Positions 7,869 through 16,920 of a stretch of 64,000 nucleotides of DNA are shown here, one piece after another. The stretch comes from Pedobacter quisquiliarum (lineage in GTDB: Bacteria; Bacteroidota; Bacteroidia; Sphingobacteriales; Sphingobacteriaceae), in assembly GCF_014642175.1 (NCBI RefSeq), contig NZ_BMIL01000001.1, forward strand, positions 434,001-498,000. Reading direction: 5' to 3'. The position numbers and the translations under genes are program-made. The notes under the pieces were generated by a model that did not search any database, was not told the DNA's origin, and saw nothing but the letters and a program-made list of their open reading frames with translations. Numbering within the stretch: the stretch's first letter is position 1; every line of letters begins with the position of its first letter.

Positions 7869-8142
7869 ATGTTAAGCGAAGATAATCATTTCGCTTCGAG
7901 TAGCTGGATGCGGGTGTGGGACAAATACAGCATTTGTATGGGCAAATACGTGTTTATGCCCTGTGACACAATGGTTTGTTTTCTGAAAATGTAGATTTGT
8001 GAGAAAATCTATGCACAGCTCCGGTAAACACAAATTCCTAATTACGTGGTAAATATTTTATCTATTTGTTGGTGTCCGTATTATCCCCTAGATTTAAGTT
8101 GAACATGCCAGGAATTCTATTTAGAACTTTAATACCATCACA
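7869..8142. other. Intergenic region with two small inverted repeats
   Basis: This gap lies between the divergent acetyltransferase and PAS kinase genes. It holds ACAAAT/ATTTGT (7921-7937) and GGGCA/TGCCC (7940-7961) as adjacent small hairpins, with no T run. I see no convincing gene; the open frames are short and lack any family resemblance. It is probably the divergent control region. Confidence 0.3.
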
Positions 8143-9759
8143 TTGGATAGGAATATAATAAAAAGGGAGCAGGTAATTGAACTTTTAAATCGTCGAATAG
8201 AAACCTCCAGGTGTAAGCCTGAAGCTGGAGAATTGAATATCTCAGATCACGATATTTCAGTTCTACTCAATGAGCTTCAGATATTTCAGCTGGAGCTTGA
8301 GATGCAAAATGAGGAACTGAAGGTCTCTTACCAGCTTTTAGAGGCAGAACGGGCGAAGCTTGCAGGTTTTTTCAATCATGCACCAGTAGGTTATTTCATT
8401 TTAGATGACATCGGATTTATCCACGAAGCCAATCAGACCGGCGCCGATTTATTAAAGGTTCAGCGAAAAGCATTATTTGATAAACGTCTCCACAGTTTCT
8501 TTGAAGCTGATCATCTTGATGCTTTCAATAATTTCCTGGAGAAGGTTTCATCTTCAAGTCAGCGGCAATATATTGAGATTAAGATGAGGCCGCAGGCACA
8601 ATATGCATTTTATGCCCGGATAGAAGGCGTGTCCATTAGGGATCTCGTTTCTGAGAAGCTCCAGTACTACATCACCGTAGCAGACATTACAGAAAGCAGG
8701 AAGGCGCAACAGAAACTGCTGGATACCAGTCACCGACTGGAGATGACCCTGAGTGCATCTGATACCGGAACATGGACAATGGACTTCAAGCGACAACGCA
8801 TGTTCCTGGATGAGTACAGCAACTCCATATTCGAAATTGAACCCGGCGCCTTCGATGGTCGAATCAGAAACTTCCTCTCCTTTATTCAGCCTCAGGATCG
8901 CGAACGAGTAATGCAGGCCTTTGAAGTTACACCGGGCCGCGTTAATAAAGTCGAACTTGAATTTGAAATCATTACTAAGAAAAGCACAAGAAAAGTAATC
9001 TATGCGCAGGGTAATGAAATTCAGGGCCTCAATGACCGTACTTACTTTGCGGGTATTATAATGGACATTACCGAGAAGACTACTCTAGCAAGGGAGGCGG
9101 TAAGGCTCCAGGAAGAAAACCAGCGAAACATCCTGTCTGCAACCTTTAATGCGCAGGAAAAAGAACGGCTGCAAATCAGCAGTGCCCTCCATGATAGTAT
9201 ATGCCAGATCCTCTATGGCATTAAGATCAATCTCCAAAGCATTCAGCGAACGCATGACATGAAGACGGAATTCAACAGTGTGAACCTGCTTCTTGATCAG
9301 GTTATCCGCGAAACCAGAGAAATGTCCTACGAACTTACACCATCTGTATTGCGTGATTTCGGCTTTGCGGCAGGGATACAGGAGATGGGCCAGCGGCTGA
9401 GTGTCCCCGGTTTTAAGATCGTCACAGACATCAATGCGGATTTCAGTAAGCTGAATGATGAAAAACAATTATACCTTTTCCGGATTATACAGGAGTTAAT
9501 TAACAATTGCATGAAACATGCACAGGCATCTCTCGCTGAAATAAAAATGTTTGAAGAAGAGGGCTGGCTTCAATTGATATTCAAAGACAATGGAAAAGGT
9601 TTTGGTGTCAAAGTAGAACGCTCATTGCTAAATGGTTCCGGACTTCGCAGCATAAAAAACAGAATCTTCCTTTTGAATGGTATTATGGACTTTGAGAGCT
9701 CAAGTTTGGGAACAATGATAAAAATTAGAATAAAATATGATAATTTACCGCACAATTAA
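8143..9759 (+). CDS. PAS-PAS sensor histidine kinase, NarX/DegS type
   Basis: A 538-residue cytoplasmic kinase. It has an N-terminal coiled region, PAS domain 1 (about 72-185), PAS domain 2 (about 195-313), a HisKA_3 dimerisation domain with His350 (ERLQISSALHDSICQILYG) and a HATPase_c domain with the N box QELINNCMKHAQAS and the GKGFG/GSGLRSIKNR glycine loop. HisKA_3 kinases pair with NarL-type regulators, and exactly such a gene follows 67 bases downstream. The start is the TTG at 8143: a stop codon lies in frame just upstream and the next Met (residue 55) falls inside the conserved helix. The signal is unknown. Two PAS domains without membrane helices suggest an internal cue such as redox or oxygen. 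Confidence 0.9.
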   Translation: MDRNIIKREQVIELLNRRIETSRCKPEAGELNISDHDISVLLNELQIFQLELEMQNEELKVSYQLLEAERAKLAGFFNHAPVGYFILDDIGFIHEANQTGADLLKVQRKALFDKRLHSFFEADHLDAFNNFLEKVSSSSQRQYIEIKMRPQAQYAFYARIEGVSIRDLVSEKLQYYITVADITESRKAQQKLLDTSHRLEMTLSASDTGTWTMDFKRQRMFLDEYSNSIFEIEPGAFDGRIRNFLSFIQPQDRERVMQAFEVTPGRVNKVELEFEIITKKSTRKVIYAQGNEIQGLNDRTYFAGIIMDITEKTTLAREAVRLQEENQRNILSATFNAQEKERLQISSALHDSICQILYGIKINLQSIQRTHDMKTEFNSVNLLLDQVIRETREMSYELTPSVLRDFGFAAGIQEMGQRLSVPGFKIVTDINADFSKLNDEKQLYLFRIIQELINNCMKHAQASLAEIKMFEEEGWLQLIFKDNGKGFGVKVERSLLNGSGLRSIKNRIFLLNGIMDFESSSLGTMIKIRIKYDNLPHN

Positions 9760-9826
9760 GAAGTTTCTTTGTTATGAAGAAGTTAATTAGCGCTCGATAG
9801 GAACATAAGAATAAATTAATCAAAGA

Positions 9827-10477
9827 ATGATACAAGTTTTATTAGCAGAAGATCACAATATAGTTCGTAATGGCATTAAGATGTTGCTAGGTTCCGACAA
9901 GGAAATACATGTAGCAGGAGAGGCCACCAATGGAAGAGAAGCTTTAGAATTCATTTCCAACAACGAAGGCATAGACGTGATACTTGCTGATATTAATATG
10001 CCGGAGCTCGACGGGATCTCGCTGATCAAGGAAGCACATAATTTAAATCCAAACATTCGTGTCGTGATCTTATCTATGCACGATAATGACAAATATGTAT
10101 CGCAGGCTTTCCAGGAAGGCGCCTCAGGATACCTTTTAAAAAGCGTCAGTGCAGATGAAATGATATTTTCATTGAAGCATGTTAAAGCAGGCGGGAAGTA
10201 TCTTTGTTCAGAGCTATCCATTAAGATGCTTGAAAAGCTGAGTCAGAAGTCTGTGAATTCTGTAGCTGAAAATGTGTCCAACATCGAGTTCTCTATGCGT
10301 GAGATTGAGGTCTTACACCTTATCGCAGATGGTCTTACCAACAGTGAAATGTCTGAAAAACTGTTCCTGAGCAAACGTACCATCGAAGGTCACAGACAAA
10401 GCTTAATCGAGAAAACGGGATCAAAAAACACTGCTGCCCTAATACGATATGCTGTTCTAAATGGTATCATCAATTAA
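9827..10477 (+). CDS. NarL/FixJ-family response regulator
   Basis: A 216-residue response regulator. The receiver domain (1-120) has the acidic pair E8-D9, phospho-acceptor Asp55 (ILADINMPELDG), and Lys in GYLLKSVSADE. The LuxR-type HTH domain (150-214) reads MREIEVLHLIADGLTNSEMSEKLFLSKRTIEGH. It is the cognate regulator of the upstream HisKA_3 kinase, by family pairing and position. Targets cannot be deduced. Confidence 0.93.
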   Translation: MIQVLLAEDHNIVRNGIKMLLGSDKEIHVAGEATNGREALEFISNNEGIDVILADINMPELDGISLIKEAHNLNPNIRVVILSMHDNDKYVSQAFQEGASGYLLKSVSADEMIFSLKHVKAGGKYLCSELSIKMLEKLSQKSVNSVAENVSNIEFSMREIEVLHLIADGLTNSEMSEKLFLSKRTIEGHRQSLIEKTGSKNTAALIRYAVLNGIIN

Positions 10478-10522
10478 CCAGCCGATTTCAAGTAAATACC
10501 GCTTTATATTATCGTTCAATTA

Positions 10523-10556
10523 CTGTGGTGGGTTTACTGCCACAGCTGTAATTTTG
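10523..10556 (+). promoter_or_regulatory. Hairpin and -7 promoter box before the receiver/DUF4118 kinase operon
   Basis: TAATTTTG at 10549-10556 is a perfect -7 element 28 bases before the ATG at 10585. Just upstream is an inverted repeat, CTGTGG (10523-10528) with CCACAG (10540-10545). It has no T run and overlaps the -33 region, so it looks more like an operator than a terminator. Confidence 0.5.
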
Positions 10557-10584
10557 TAATATAATCTTTCTAGAAATCTTGTCT

Positions 10585-10965
10585 ATGAGTAGAATTTTAA
10601 TCCTGGATGACGACCAAGCACTTCTTGGCGTTATGAAGGAAATTCTGACGCTGAGCGGGTTCGATGTTGTAACGTCTGCTCCAACCTATAACATCTCTGA
10701 ACTAATCACGTCAAACCATCCAGACCTCATCATTATGGATTTCCTGATGAACGATGTTAATGGGGGTGAATTGTGTTCCATCATCAAAAACGATCCCGAA
10801 GCGCAACATATTCCAGTGATCCTTCTTTCTGCCTACAACAGGATTATTGAATCTTTGGGCACTTACGGGTGTGACTTATTCGTCACTAAACCTGTAGACT
10901 TCAATGCCCTGGTTTATCAAATCAATAACCTGTTGCCGAAAGGAAAGGACTATGAGTATCATTAA
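10585..10965 (+). CDS. Single-domain response regulator (receiver only)
   Basis: A 126-residue receiver with acidic residues D8-D9-D10, phospho-acceptor Asp52 (LIIMDFLMNDVNGG), Ser in ILLSAYN and Lys in FVTKPVDF. There is no output domain, so it works through protein contacts or as a phosphate relay. The ATG at 10585 is chosen over the TTG two codons upstream. Its 3' end overlaps the next kinase gene by 14 bases, so the two are translationally coupled and probably form a pair. Confidence 0.9.
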   Translation: MSRILILDDDQALLGVMKEILTLSGFDVVTSAPTYNISELITSNHPDLIIMDFLMNDVNGGELCSIIKNDPEAQHIPVILLSAYNRIIESLGTYGCDLFVTKPVDFNALVYQINNLLPKGKDYEYH

Positions 10966-12124
10966 GGCACTTGATGGTTGGATCGCTTTAGCTTATCAAA
11001 GAATCTGGGACAACGGGAAAATTCTGAACCGCCCACTTTGGTCAGTTTTATTGCTTCCATTTCTACTAACCATCACCGGAGCCTTACTCAAGGTCTATGT
11101 GCTGGATTCTCAAACGCCACCTTATCTTTACTTCTTCGTGGTTCTCACCCTGAGCGCCTGCTACGGCGGCATCCGCGGTGCAAATATCGCCACGGGCATC
11201 ACAACGCTTGCATCAATTGGCATGATCCTGTTCGCGAGCACAAATTCAGAACTCATCTGGTTTTGGAGTTTCTTACAGGTGCTGCTCTATAGCTCCCTTT
11301 GTGTTTTTCTTACCGCGTTGCTCCAACGCTTTCATAAAAATGAACAGCGTTGTGCCCTGCAGTACGAAGAAGCTTTAAAAGCCAAAGAGGAGATCCAAAC
11401 ACGGGAAAAACTTCATGAAGACTTTGTACACATGGCCACGCATGAGTTGAAAGCGCCGGTAACGGTGCTGAAAGCCTACCTTCAGTTGGCAGAAATGAAA
11501 CTTAAAAGCACAGAAAATAAATCAGATTTAGAAGCAAAGTCGGTGTTGTCTTCCTTTCTTGACCTTGCGTCTAAGATGAACTTTCAGCTGGATAAGTTGG
11601 TCGCACTCATCAATGATTTGTTAGAATCTACCCGGATCAAGGCCGGTTCTTTAAATTGTCAGATGGCTGTTTTCGATCTCACCAGGTGTCTGAATGACTG
11701 CGTGGAGGGATTTAAGGCAGCGCAGCCCGAAGCTAAGATCGACTGCAATTTCCCTGCTGAAGACATAAAGGTCAATGGTGATGAAGTTCGGATTGAACAG
11801 GTGATTCTAAATTTGTTAAGCAATGCCGTAAAATATTCGCCCCAACGCGCCGATGTGCAGGTACATTGTGAGCGCGTGGACGATACCATTGTCGTGCGTG
11901 TAAAAGATAGCGGCATGGGTATCCCTGCGGATATGCTTGGTTCTGTGTTCGATCGCTTCGTTCGTGTGAAGACGCCAGAAATGTCTAAATTTCCAGGACT
12001 TGGGCTAGGCCTATACATTTGTGCAGAGATCATCAAGGTACATGGCGGCGAAATTCAGGTGGAGAGCGTGCTCGGCCAGGGGTCCGACTTCTGGTTCTCC
12101 CTTCCGGTTCATAAATTAGGATAA
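10952..12124 (+). CDS. DUF4118 membrane histidine kinase
   Basis: A 390-residue kinase. Residues 30-125 form a compact bundle of about four transmembrane helices like the KdpD DUF4118 module (SVLLLPFLLTITGALLKVYV, YFFVVLTLSACYGG). A short coiled linker follows, then HisKA with His164 in MATHELKAPV, and HATPase_c with NLLSNAVKYS, DSGMGIP and FPGLGLGLYICAEI. The start is the ATG at 10952, inside the end of the receiver gene; the open frame upstream of it is only read-through. The KdpD N-terminal USP domain and periplasmic sensor domain are absent. It probably phosphorylates the receiver encoded just before it. Confidence 0.9.
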   Translation: MSIIKALDGWIALAYQRIWDNGKILNRPLWSVLLLPFLLTITGALLKVYVLDSQTPPYLYFFVVLTLSACYGGIRGANIATGITTLASIGMILFASTNSELIWFWSFLQVLLYSSLCVFLTALLQRFHKNEQRCALQYEEALKAKEEIQTREKLHEDFVHMATHELKAPVTVLKAYLQLAEMKLKSTENKSDLEAKSVLSSFLDLASKMNFQLDKLVALINDLLESTRIKAGSLNCQMAVFDLTRCLNDCVEGFKAAQPEAKIDCNFPAEDIKVNGDEVRIEQVILNLLSNAVKYSPQRADVQVHCERVDDTIVVRVKDSGMGIPADMLGSVFDRFVRVKTPEMSKFPGLGLGLYICAEIIKVHGGEIQVESVLGQGSDFWFSLPVHKLG

Positions 12125-12187
12125 TCTGGTTTTTTTCTTATCTTTCTTCAATTTTCAAATCCATTTAACGTTTTTTAATCCGCTTAC

Positions 12188-12619
12188 ATGAAAAAGATTA
12201 CGCTCCTTGTATTATTTGTCAGCCTAACCATTGCAGGTTTCGCGCAAACTAAAGATGCAATCGTTGGACGCTGGGTAAACTCCTCTGGTGAGGCCCACGT
12301 AGACATTTACAAGAAAAATGACAAGTTCCAGGGCAAAATTGTCTGGTTGAAAAATCCAAAAGATGAGCGGGGTGCCGCAAAAACAGACATTCACAATCCT
12401 GACGAGTCCTTAAGAACAAGACCTATGCTTGGTCTGGAAATCCTTAAAGACTTTGTTTATGATGGATCCAAATGGACCGACGGAAAAATATATGATCCGA
12501 AATCTGGTAAAACCTATAGCTGTAACATTAGCCAGAAAGGCAACGGAGACCTGAACATCCGAGGATATATCGGTATTTCGATAATCGGTAGAACTGAAGT
12601 CTGGAAAAAAGTTAAATAG
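12188..12619 (+). CDS. DUF2147 secreted protein
   Basis: A 143-residue protein with a Sec signal peptide (LVLFVSLTIAGFAQ). The mature part matches the DUF2147 pattern: IVGRWVNSSGEAHVDIY, GKIVWLKNP, GLEILKDFVYDG, GKIYDPKSGKTYSC and RGYIGISIIGRTEVW. DUF2147 proteins form a small periplasmic beta-barrel; their function is unknown. The next gene starts with no gap, so the two are probably co-transcribed. Confidence 0.9.
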   Translation: MKKITLLVLFVSLTIAGFAQTKDAIVGRWVNSSGEAHVDIYKKNDKFQGKIVWLKNPKDERGAAKTDIHNPDESLRTRPMLGLEILKDFVYDGSKWTDGKIYDPKSGKTYSCNISQKGNGDLNIRGYIGISIIGRTEVWKKVK

Positions 12620-13636
12620 ATGAAAATATTCCTTCTCCTCTTGTTGTTTCCACTGATTGGAACTGCACAACAATACACCTTAACGCCAGTTAACAAAGGC
12701 ACAAACACCAGCATCCGGGGTCTCTCTGTTGTGGACGATCGCGTTGCATGGGTAAGTGGCAGTAACGGTTATGTCGGTAAAACTGTTGATGGGGGACGGA
12801 GCTGGACTTGGTCAAAGCCGAACGGCATGGAAAAGCTAGACTTCAGGGATATCGAAGCCTTTGATGAAAAAAATGCAATCATTGTTAATGCGGGTTCCCC
12901 AGCTTTCATCCTGTCCACCTCGGATGGTGGTGAAAGCTGGCGGGAATCTTATGTAAATAGAGATTCAGCCATTTTCCTTGATGGTATGGATTTTTGGAAT
13001 CCAAACCAGGGGATGATCTTCGGCGATCCGATAAAAGGGAAGCTAAAAATTCTACGCACGACAACTGCCGGTGCAAACTGGGACGACCTGTCCGACAACC
13101 TAAAATTTAAGCCAACCATGGGAGAGGCGGGTTTCGCTGCGAGTGGAACAACCATAAAAACCCTTGGTCAGGGAAAAGTGTGGATTGCAACTGGCGGTGC
13201 TGCTGCAAACATCTACTATTCTAAAGATTTTGGTAAAAAATGGAAGCGCTATCACAATCCGATCATTCAAGGCTTAAATAGTACAGGAGCTTTCTCTCTG
13301 GATTTCTATGATGAAAAGCATGGCATCGTCGTAGGTGGCGATTACATGAAAGATCAGGAAAGCTCCAACAATGCGCTTTATACAACAAATGGGGGTAAGA
13401 CCTGGCATAAGCCAACAGTCTCCGTGTCTGGCTATCGCTCGGCAGTATGCTACATTACGAAAACGATCTGTATTGCCGGTGGCTCCTCCGGGGTAGATTT
13501 ATCCACCGATGGCGGTAAAACATGGGCTAATATTTCCTCCGAGAATATAAATGCGATACAAAAAGCAAAAGCGGGTAACCTTATTCTTCTTACAGGTAAC
13601 AAGGGTACGATATATAGGCTTGATACGCAGCCTTAA
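12620..13636 (+). CDS. Secreted YCF48/BNR-type beta-propeller protein
   Basis: A 338-residue exported protein with a signal peptide (IFLLLLLFPLIGTAQQ). It consists of repeated strands with SxDGGxTW-like turns (KTVDGGRSWTW, STSDGGESWRE, YTTNGGKTWHK, STDGGKTWAN), the hallmark of YCF48/sialidase-like six- or seven-bladed propellers. Proteins of this kind are often annotated as oxidoreductase or glycosyl hydrolase, but no catalytic residues can be identified. It begins directly after the DUF2147 stop codon. A binding or assembly role in the periplasm is possible. Confidence 0.85.
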   Translation: MKIFLLLLLFPLIGTAQQYTLTPVNKGTNTSIRGLSVVDDRVAWVSGSNGYVGKTVDGGRSWTWSKPNGMEKLDFRDIEAFDEKNAIIVNAGSPAFILSTSDGGESWRESYVNRDSAIFLDGMDFWNPNQGMIFGDPIKGKLKILRTTTAGANWDDLSDNLKFKPTMGEAGFAASGTTIKTLGQGKVWIATGGAAANIYYSKDFGKKWKRYHNPIIQGLNSTGAFSLDFYDEKHGIVVGGDYMKDQESSNNALYTTNGGKTWHKPTVSVSGYRSAVCYITKTICIAGGSSGVDLSTDGGKTWANISSENINAIQKAKAGNLILLTGNKGTIYRLDTQP

Positions 13637-13708
13637 CACCCATATAAGCGGTATATTTAAGCTTAGTTTCGGGTAAAATAACATTACTACACAGCAGGTT
13701 CTTGCAAG

Positions 13709-13716
13709 TACATTTG
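13709..13716 (+). promoter_or_regulatory. -7 promoter box of the susC-susD operon
   Basis: TACATTTG followed by G matches the -7 element. It is 29 bases before the ATG of the SusC gene. A distinct -33 element is not seen. Confidence 0.55.
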
Positions 13717-13745
13717 GGGTTTAACTAACCAAATATAAATTTTTT

Positions 13746-16700
13746 ATGATTAAAAATTTACGAGCAATCTGCCTGTTGGTGTTGTGTATGTGTGCCTTTT
13801 ATTCTGCACAGGCCCAGACTTCACAAAACAGTGTGATCACCGGAACAGTAAAAGATGAGATGGGTGTTTCATTACCCGGCGTCGGTGTCGCAATTAAAGG
13901 AGCCAGAACAGCTGTCTCTACAAATCAAAACGGACAATATTCAATTGCCGTACCTTCAAAAACTGCAACATTAGTATTTTCTTTTATTGGTATGACATCC
14001 GAGGAAATTGTTGTAGGCAACAGAACCGTAATCAACATGACTCTAAGGTCTACAGCCACCAACTTAAATGATGTGGTTGTTATTGGTTATGGTACACAGA
14101 AAAGACAGGATGTTAACGGCGCAATTTCAAGTATCAGCGCTAAAGACATCGCCAACGTACCTCAGCCGAGTATTGACCAACTTTTACAAGGCAAGGCCTC
14201 AGGTGTTACCATCACCCAGAACTCAGGAGCACCAGGTAGTCAGACTTCCGTTCGTGTACGTGGTATTACCTCCTTAAGCTTGTCAAATGAGCCTTTGTAC
14301 GTTATTGATGGTGTGCCTATCTCTGGCGATGCAACCAATAAGTCGACAAGTGGTCGCTCTCCGGCACTTTCTCAGAACAACGGTGCTACTGGCGTGAGTC
14401 CTTTATCAACCATTAGTCCTAACGACATTGAGTCGATTGACGTGCTAAAAGACGCTTCCGCAACCGCTATTTATGGTGCCAGAGGTTCCAATGGTGTAAT
14501 CATCATTACCACCAAACGTGGTAAAAATGGTACCTCCAGAATTGCCTATGATGGCTATGGCGGTGTTCAGGAGCAGAATCGCTTTTTGGACATGATGGAC
14601 CTTAAAGCATATGCAAATCTTCAGAACGCTTTAGCAGATGTTTATGGAACCGCAAAACGCGGTGAGTTCGCAGATCCAACTTTATTAGGCTCCGGTACAG
14701 ACTGGCAAAAGGAAATCTTCCAGACTGCTGTTATGCAGAGTCACCAACTATCCATCTCCGGTGGTAAAGAAGGTACAGACTACTACATTTCTGGTGGCTA
14801 CCTGAAACAAGATGGTACCGTAATCGGTAACGACTTTGATCGTTTTTCCCTTCGTTCAAACGTGAATGGTAAAGTAAAAGAATGGTTTAAAGTTGGTGCC
14901 AACGTTTCCGGCAGTAGAACAAATCAGAATTCGGTACTTACCGATAACACTGGGATTGTGTACAATGCCCTGTTAAGTGCGCCCGACAATGCTGTATACA
15001 ATGCGGATGGTACCTTTGCGGGTCCTTTAGCTAATCAGATTGGCGGTACAATCAACCCGGTTGCGCAAGCAATGAGTTTAACCAATACCTTACTTAGAAG
15101 TAACTTCAATGGAAGCGTATTTGGAGATCTTCAATTTACAAAAGAACTTTCCCTGCGATCTGAATTTAACGCAGATTACAGCTGGTCAGATGCCCTTACC
15201 TTCAATCCAACTTATGAGTGGGGTATCTTCCAAAACAAAGTAGCTACACTGAATAAATTGATGACCAACAACACTTTCTGGGGTTGGAAAGAATATTTGA
15301 ACTACAATAAAACCATCGGTAAACACAGCGTTACGGGTTTATTGGGCTATGAGGTGAATGAATCTACATGGGGTGGTGTCACTTCTTCAGTAATGAACTT
15401 CAACAGTAACGATGTGCCTACATTAAACCTAGGTGATGCAAAAACTGCGACCAACAGTGAATTTAGGGGTAGCCAGGCGCTTGAATCTTTCTTCGCCCGT
15501 GCAATCTACACCTTTAATGAAAAGTACAGTGTAACGGCTACAGTGCGTCGTGATAGATCCTCAAAGTTTGCCGAAGGCAATCAAACAGGTTACTTCCCAT
15601 CATTTGCGGCGTCATGGAAACTCTCTGATGAGAATTTCATGAAATTTACCAAGTCCTTTGCGAACAACATTAAAGTGCGTGTAGGCTATGGTGAAGTTGG
15701 TAACCAAGGTGTTCCAAACTACCTGTATGGCTCGGCGCTTAGCCCTTCAACAACAGGATTGGGTACTGGTTTCACCGTGGATAAAGTGCCTAACCCAGAA
15801 TTAACATGGGAAACAGCACAGCAGACCAACGCAGGTATCGACATCAGCTTCCTGAACAGCCGCATAGACTTTACATTCGACTGGTTCAACAAAGACTCTA
15901 AAAACTTCCTGTTCCAAAAGCCACTTCCTGCATACTTGCTTGGTGGTTCAGCAGCGTATAGCACTGCAGCAGTGATCAGTGCACCGTATATCAACGGTGG
16001 TAACATGAACAATAAAGGTTTTGACTTCAGCATCACCAGCAGAAACTTCGTTCGCTACAAGTTCAGATGGAACACCAGTGTTGTATTTTCAAGGTACAAA
16101 AATGAGGTAAAATCGCTTGCGACCGGTATTCCATTCATCTCTGCGAACATTACCAATGGTTTCCTTTCCGTTCCGGTAACCAAAACAGTGGTTGGCGGAC
16201 CAGTAGGCGAGTTCTACGGGTATGTGGTAAAAGACATCTTCAGAACACCAGCGCAACTGCGCGAAGCAGCAACGCAATTTGGCAGACCAGTTGAGAATTC
16301 TTCTGCCGGCACATGGCTGGGCGACATTCAGTTCGAAGATTTAAATGGTGATGGTGTGATCAACGAGGACGACACACGTGCATTGGGTTCCCCACAACCA
16401 AGCTTTACTTATGGTATCACCAATACATTCTCCTATAGAAACTTTGACTTGTCCATCTTTTTGAATGGATCTCAAGGTGGAAAAATCTTAAATGCCCTGA
16501 AGTATACCACCGCTGGATTGGCAAGCCTTTACCAGAATCAACTTGCAGAATCTGCAAACTTCTGGACACCAACGAACTCGAGTTCTAACATCCCGGCTCC
16601 AAAAAGCGGAACTGATAACCCGAACCTGAAGATGTCAGATCGTTTTCTGGAAAGCGCCTCATTCCTAAGAATTCAGAACGTGAACCTGGGCTATAATGTA

Positions 16701-16901
16701 CCATCGAGCATGGTAAAATCTATTCATTTGAGCAGATTGAAAGCCTATGTGAGTGTACAAAACCTATACACCTTTACCAAATACACTGGTCTGGACCCAG
16801 AGATTGGTTCTACAAATCAAAACGTATTCTTGACGAATGTTGATCTGGGCCGCTATCCAATCCCACGTACGATCACCTTTGGAATTAATGCAGAGTTTTA
16901 A
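13746..16901 (+). CDS. susC: SusC/RagA-family TonB-dependent outer-membrane transporter
   Basis: A 1051-residue outer-membrane receptor. It has a signal peptide (residues 1-24), a carboxypeptidase-regulatory-like domain (about 32-110, SVITGTVKDEMGVSLPGV), the SusC signature DVVVIGYGTQKRQDV, a plug domain (VRVRGITSLSLSNEPLYVIDG, DASATAIYGARGSNGV) and a long beta-barrel ending in the aromatic-terminated strand TFGINAEF. With the SusD-like lipoprotein it imports oligosaccharides using TonB energy. First gene of the glycan locus. The GH5, GH130 and epimerase genes nearby point to beta-mannan or glucomannan. The gene symbol is by homology class. Confidence 0.95.
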   Translation: MIKNLRAICLLVLCMCAFYSAQAQTSQNSVITGTVKDEMGVSLPGVGVAIKGARTAVSTNQNGQYSIAVPSKTATLVFSFIGMTSEEIVVGNRTVINMTLRSTATNLNDVVVIGYGTQKRQDVNGAISSISAKDIANVPQPSIDQLLQGKASGVTITQNSGAPGSQTSVRVRGITSLSLSNEPLYVIDGVPISGDATNKSTSGRSPALSQNNGATGVSPLSTISPNDIESIDVLKDASATAIYGARGSNGVIIITTKRGKNGTSRIAYDGYGGVQEQNRFLDMMDLKAYANLQNALADVYGTAKRGEFADPTLLGSGTDWQKEIFQTAVMQSHQLSISGGKEGTDYYISGGYLKQDGTVIGNDFDRFSLRSNVNGKVKEWFKVGANVSGSRTNQNSVLTDNTGIVYNALLSAPDNAVYNADGTFAGPLANQIGGTINPVAQAMSLTNTLLRSNFNGSVFGDLQFTKELSLRSEFNADYSWSDALTFNPTYEWGIFQNKVATLNKLMTNNTFWGWKEYLNYNKTIGKHSVTGLLGYEVNESTWGGVTSSVMNFNSNDVPTLNLGDAKTATNSEFRGSQALESFFARAIYTFNEKYSVTATVRRDRSSKFAEGNQTGYFPSFAASWKLSDENFMKFTKSFANNIKVRVGYGEVGNQGVPNYLYGSALSPSTTGLGTGFTVDKVPNPELTWETAQQTNAGIDISFLNSRIDFTFDWFNKDSKNFLFQKPLPAYLLGGSAAYSTAAVISAPYINGGNMNNKGFDFSITSRNFVRYKFRWNTSVVFSRYKNEVKSLATGIPFISANITNGFLSVPVTKTVVGGPVGEFYGYVVKDIFRTPAQLREAATQFGRPVENSSAGTWLGDIQFEDLNGDGVINEDDTRALGSPQPSFTYGITNTFSYRNFDLSIFLNGSQGGKILNALKYTTAGLASLYQNQLAESANFWTPTNSSSNIPAPKSGTDNPNLKMSDRFLESASFLRIQNVNLGYNVPSSMVKSIHLSRLKAYVSVQNLYTFTKYTGLDPEIGSTNQNVFLTNVDLGRYPIPRTITFGINAEF

Positions 16902-16920
16902 TCATAACACGAGATTTAAC

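Noticed and set aside
7752..7994. 80-residue frame in the gap before the PAS kinase
   Set aside because: It overlaps the acetyltransferase start on the other strand and has no family pattern.
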